Source of the DNA: Bacteroidales bacterium UBA1256
GTDB lineage: Bacteria; Bacteroidota; Bacteroidia; Bacteroidales; Paludibacteraceae
NCBI GenBank assembly: GCA_002308195.1
Contig: DBVU01000078.1
Location: forward strand, 630-15,236
DNA: 14,607 bases
Direction of reading: 5' to 3'
Below the pieces are notes generated by a model. The model ran no database searches. It was not told the origin of the DNA and saw only the letters and a program-made list of their open reading frames with translations. Both the position numbers and the translations under genes were made by a program. Below are positions 13,102-14,607 of the stretch, in pieces. The stretch's first letter is position 1. Each line of letters opens with the position of its first letter.

Positions 13102-14358
13102 TTAGAAACTATATCCAACACCGAGACCGAGTACGCCTTTGAATTGTACGCGCTCGCTCAGATTACCGTCTTTATCCGCAATCAGCGTTCCGTTGTAATA
13201 CTTCAGACTGGTACTCAGCGTCACTTGCAGACATTTCAAGAACTGGTAGCTCAGATTGACATCCCAATCAACGTCAAAATGACCGAAGTAACGGTTATTG
13301 TTCGAATACTCGAAGAAGTTAGCATTCACGTCACGTGTTTCCCATGATCCTGCGCCATTGGTGGCCTCGTAGATATCTTTCAGGCTGAAACCTTTGCCCT
13401 GATACGGAGAGAACAGAGCCAGCGTGGTACTCAGTTTAAAATCATTATAGGTATAAGCAATACTTCCCTTAAAACTCAAACCGAACTCAGCACGGAAATC
13501 ACGATAAATCTTATCACCGGCCAAATAATGTTTTCCATTCAAGTCTTGCTCAACATCAGCATACTTATACGTTCCGTATTTGCTCTGCAGCGTCGAACGG
13601 AAATCTGTCGGAACGGTTGCAAAATCATATGCTGCCACTTGTGCGTCATAATCAGTCTGAGAGATGTCACCGGCTGCCAACTGGTTGTCCAACGCACCTA
13701 TATAGGCCTCGTGAGTATATTTTCTGTTCCATGCATCGCCAACATATGCCGTAGCAATACGGCCGGCAATCGGCGACAGATAAATTGAGAAGTCTGCACC
13801 ATTCACACTCTTCTTCCAATCAATACCGACCGAAATATCGGTGTACGAAGGAGCCAACCATTTCGAGATAGCAGGGTTGTAACCGGCTACGTAGTCACGA
13901 CCAATGGCATATTGACTCTGGAAACTTCCAAGAACGGTCAGATACCATGTAGGATGGAACTCCCAACCAAATTTGGTGGCCAATTTGATATTGTCACTCG
14001 ATTTCTGGAAAGCATCTTCCTCTTGGTCAATCCATGTTACGCCGAAATCGGTGTCGAAATTGGTTTCCCAAGCAATGGCATCCTTATGATACAACAGGTG
14101 CAATTTCGCATAAGCTATACCGTTCACGTTATTTTTACCACCGGCTGCCCAGTTTACCAAACCTGTTGCAGCGGCGTTCAAACCTACTGTTCCATCAAAT
14201 TTCCATGCTTTCTCACCGGCATCTGCGGCCTTCAATCCATCGCCCGCTGCCTGAGCGGCATCTGCGTTTCCTGTCACTGTCGCCTTATCTACATCTTGAG
14301 CACTCAGTGTTAGTGCGGTCAATACGCACAAGGAGAGAGAAAAAATCTTACGTTGCAT
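13102..14358 (-). CDS. DUF3078 outer-membrane protein
   Basis: This 418-residue protein has a signal peptide (about 1-20, ending LTLSA before QD). After an Ala-rich linker come WKFDGTVGLNAAATGLVNWA and AGGKNNVNG, then alternating beta strands that include WETNFDTDFGVTW, KFGWEFHPTWYLTVLGSFQS and LAPSYTDISVGIDWK. The end is aromatic (LGLGVGYSF). This pattern fits DUF3078 (PF11276), a Bacteroidetes family that looks like an outer-membrane beta-barrel. Its function is unknown to me. It is the first gene of an apparent operon with the coiled-coil protein, zapA and rny (21-bp spacer), behind a strong promoter. Confidence 0.85.
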   Translation of the reverse strand: MQRKIFSLSLCVLTALTLSAQDVDKATVTGNADAAQAAGDGLKAADAGEKAWKFDGTVGLNAAATGLVNWAAGGKNNVNGIAYAKLHLLYHKDAIAWETNFDTDFGVTWIDQEEDAFQKSSDNIKLATKFGWEFHPTWYLTVLGSFQSQYAIGRDYVAGYNPAISKWLAPSYTDISVGIDWKKSVNGADFSIYLSPIAGRIATAYVGDAWNRKYTHEAYIGALDNQLAAGDISQTDYDAQVAAYDFATVPTDFRSTLQSKYGTYKYADVEQDLNGKHYLAGDKIYRDFRAEFGLSFKGSIAYTYNDFKLSTTLALFSPYQGKGFSLKDIYEATNGAGSWETRDVNANFFEYSNNNRYFGHFDVDWDVNLSYQFLKCLQVTLSTSLKYYNGTLIADKDGNLSERVQFKGVLGLGVGYSF

Positions 14359-14433
14359 AATCTTATTTCAATTTTAGTAATCGATTGTTTGTTGTTTTTT
14401 GATTTGAGGAGCCCATATTCCCCAATTTGCGTG

Positions 14434-14464
14434 CAAAGATACAACTTTTTTTTTATATACGCAA
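14434..14464 (-). promoter_or_regulatory. Bacteroides-type promoter of the DUF3078-zapA-rny operon
   Basis: On the reverse strand TTG (14462-14464), 20 bp with a nine-A tract, then TATCTTTG (14434-14441), a full match to TAnnTTTG. The expected start is near 14427, giving a leader of about 70 nt to the ATG at 14358. The A-tract and the GTTGTA junction are shared with the histidine kinase promoter at 9243-9273. Confidence 0.8.
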
Positions 14465-14491
14465 GCGCGCGCGAATTTTTGTGCAAAAAAT

Positions 14492-14607
14492 CTACTTTTT
14501 GCTGTGCAAAACCGCCAAATATTCCTGTTCCGGCTGCCCGGGAGTGGGAATAAGTTCTATTTTTGATACGCCCAGAGCCGTTAAGTCCATGATGGTTGAA
14601 TAACCGG
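14492..14607 (-). CDS. Glycosyltransferase-like protein, C-terminal fragment
   Basis: The reverse strand enters from the right edge and gives 37 codons before a TAG (14492-14494). The peptide contains GYSTIMDLTALG and IELIPTPGQPEQEYLAVLH. This resembles the C-terminal nucleotide-sugar domain of GT28/MurG-like glycosyltransferases, where GYST-x-MDL and PTPGQ-x-EQEYLA occur in Bacteroidetes members. The donor and acceptor cannot be judged from this piece. Its 3' end lies 27 bp before the -33 box of the next promoter. A small inverted repeat, GCAAAAA/TTTTTGC (14483-14502), covers the stop codon but has no U-tract after it. Confidence 0.6.
   Translation of the reverse strand, partial: GYSTIMDLTALGVSKIELIPTPGQPEQEYLAVLHSKK

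Noticed and set aside
14466..14475. Alternating GCGCGCGC tract as a Z-DNA or terminator signal
   Set aside because: It is short, has no loop or U-tract, and lies just upstream of the -33 box; nothing beyond the alternation supports a function.

Overview
The window looks like chromosomal DNA of a Bacteroidales bacterium. Four things point there. The protein families are Bacteroidetes types: a PF14905-type outer-membrane barrel with a carboxypeptidase-regulatory-like N-terminus, a DUF3078 protein, a DUF6249-like protein, and an ECF sigma factor paired with a small membrane protein. Translation starts mostly lack a strong Shine-Dalgarno sequence. Promoters follow the Bacteroides -33/-7 form TTG-N20-TAnnTTTG, often preceded by an A-tract. 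The partial glutamate dehydrogenase at the left edge also reads as a Bacteroidales protein. I cannot place it to genus. No tRNA, rRNA, CRISPR array, IS element or phage gene is visible.

Layout, left to right. (1) 1-394: the start of an NADP-type glutamate dehydrogenase gene (minus strand) and its long leader, which carries 11-bp-phased direct repeats. (2) 395-5369: a minus-strand block. Read 5' to 3' it is ECF sigma factor 1, a 4-TM membrane protein, ECF sigma factor 2, a 2-TM membrane protein, a DUF6249-like protein, and a large outer-membrane beta-barrel. Two copies of one ECF-type promoter (TGTAACC-N14-GTATCATA) lie in front of sigma 2 and in front of the DUF6249-like gene. This suggests that sigma 2 drives itself and the downstream envelope genes. 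(3) 5495-6529: a plus-strand acyltransferase-3 membrane protein. It meets, tail to tail, a minus-strand pair (6526-9208) made of an NtrY-like sensor histidine kinase and an isoprenylcysteine methyltransferase-like membrane protein. (4) 9209-9515: a divergent intergenic region with two promoters, a nested stem-loop element and a long inverted repeat. (5) 9516-10954: a CcdA/DsbD-type ArsG-family membrane protein followed by trmN6, ending in a strong hairpin shared with the convergent rny. (6) 10990-14358: a minus-strand operon, 5' to 3': DUF3078 outer-membrane protein, small coiled-coil protein, zapA, rny. (7) 14492-14607: the last 37 codons of a glycosyltransferase-like gene.

The most interesting signals are these: the duplicated ECF promoter, one copy of which lies only 7 bp from the sigma start codon while the other overlaps a stop codon; two heptanucleotide repeat families (ATTTACC-like and TTAGCGG-like) that have entered coding sequence, one inside the ATP-binding domain of the histidine kinase and one forming both stop codons of a convergent gene pair; and the unexplained nested hairpin at 9323-9387. 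I found no complete new defence or mobile system here.
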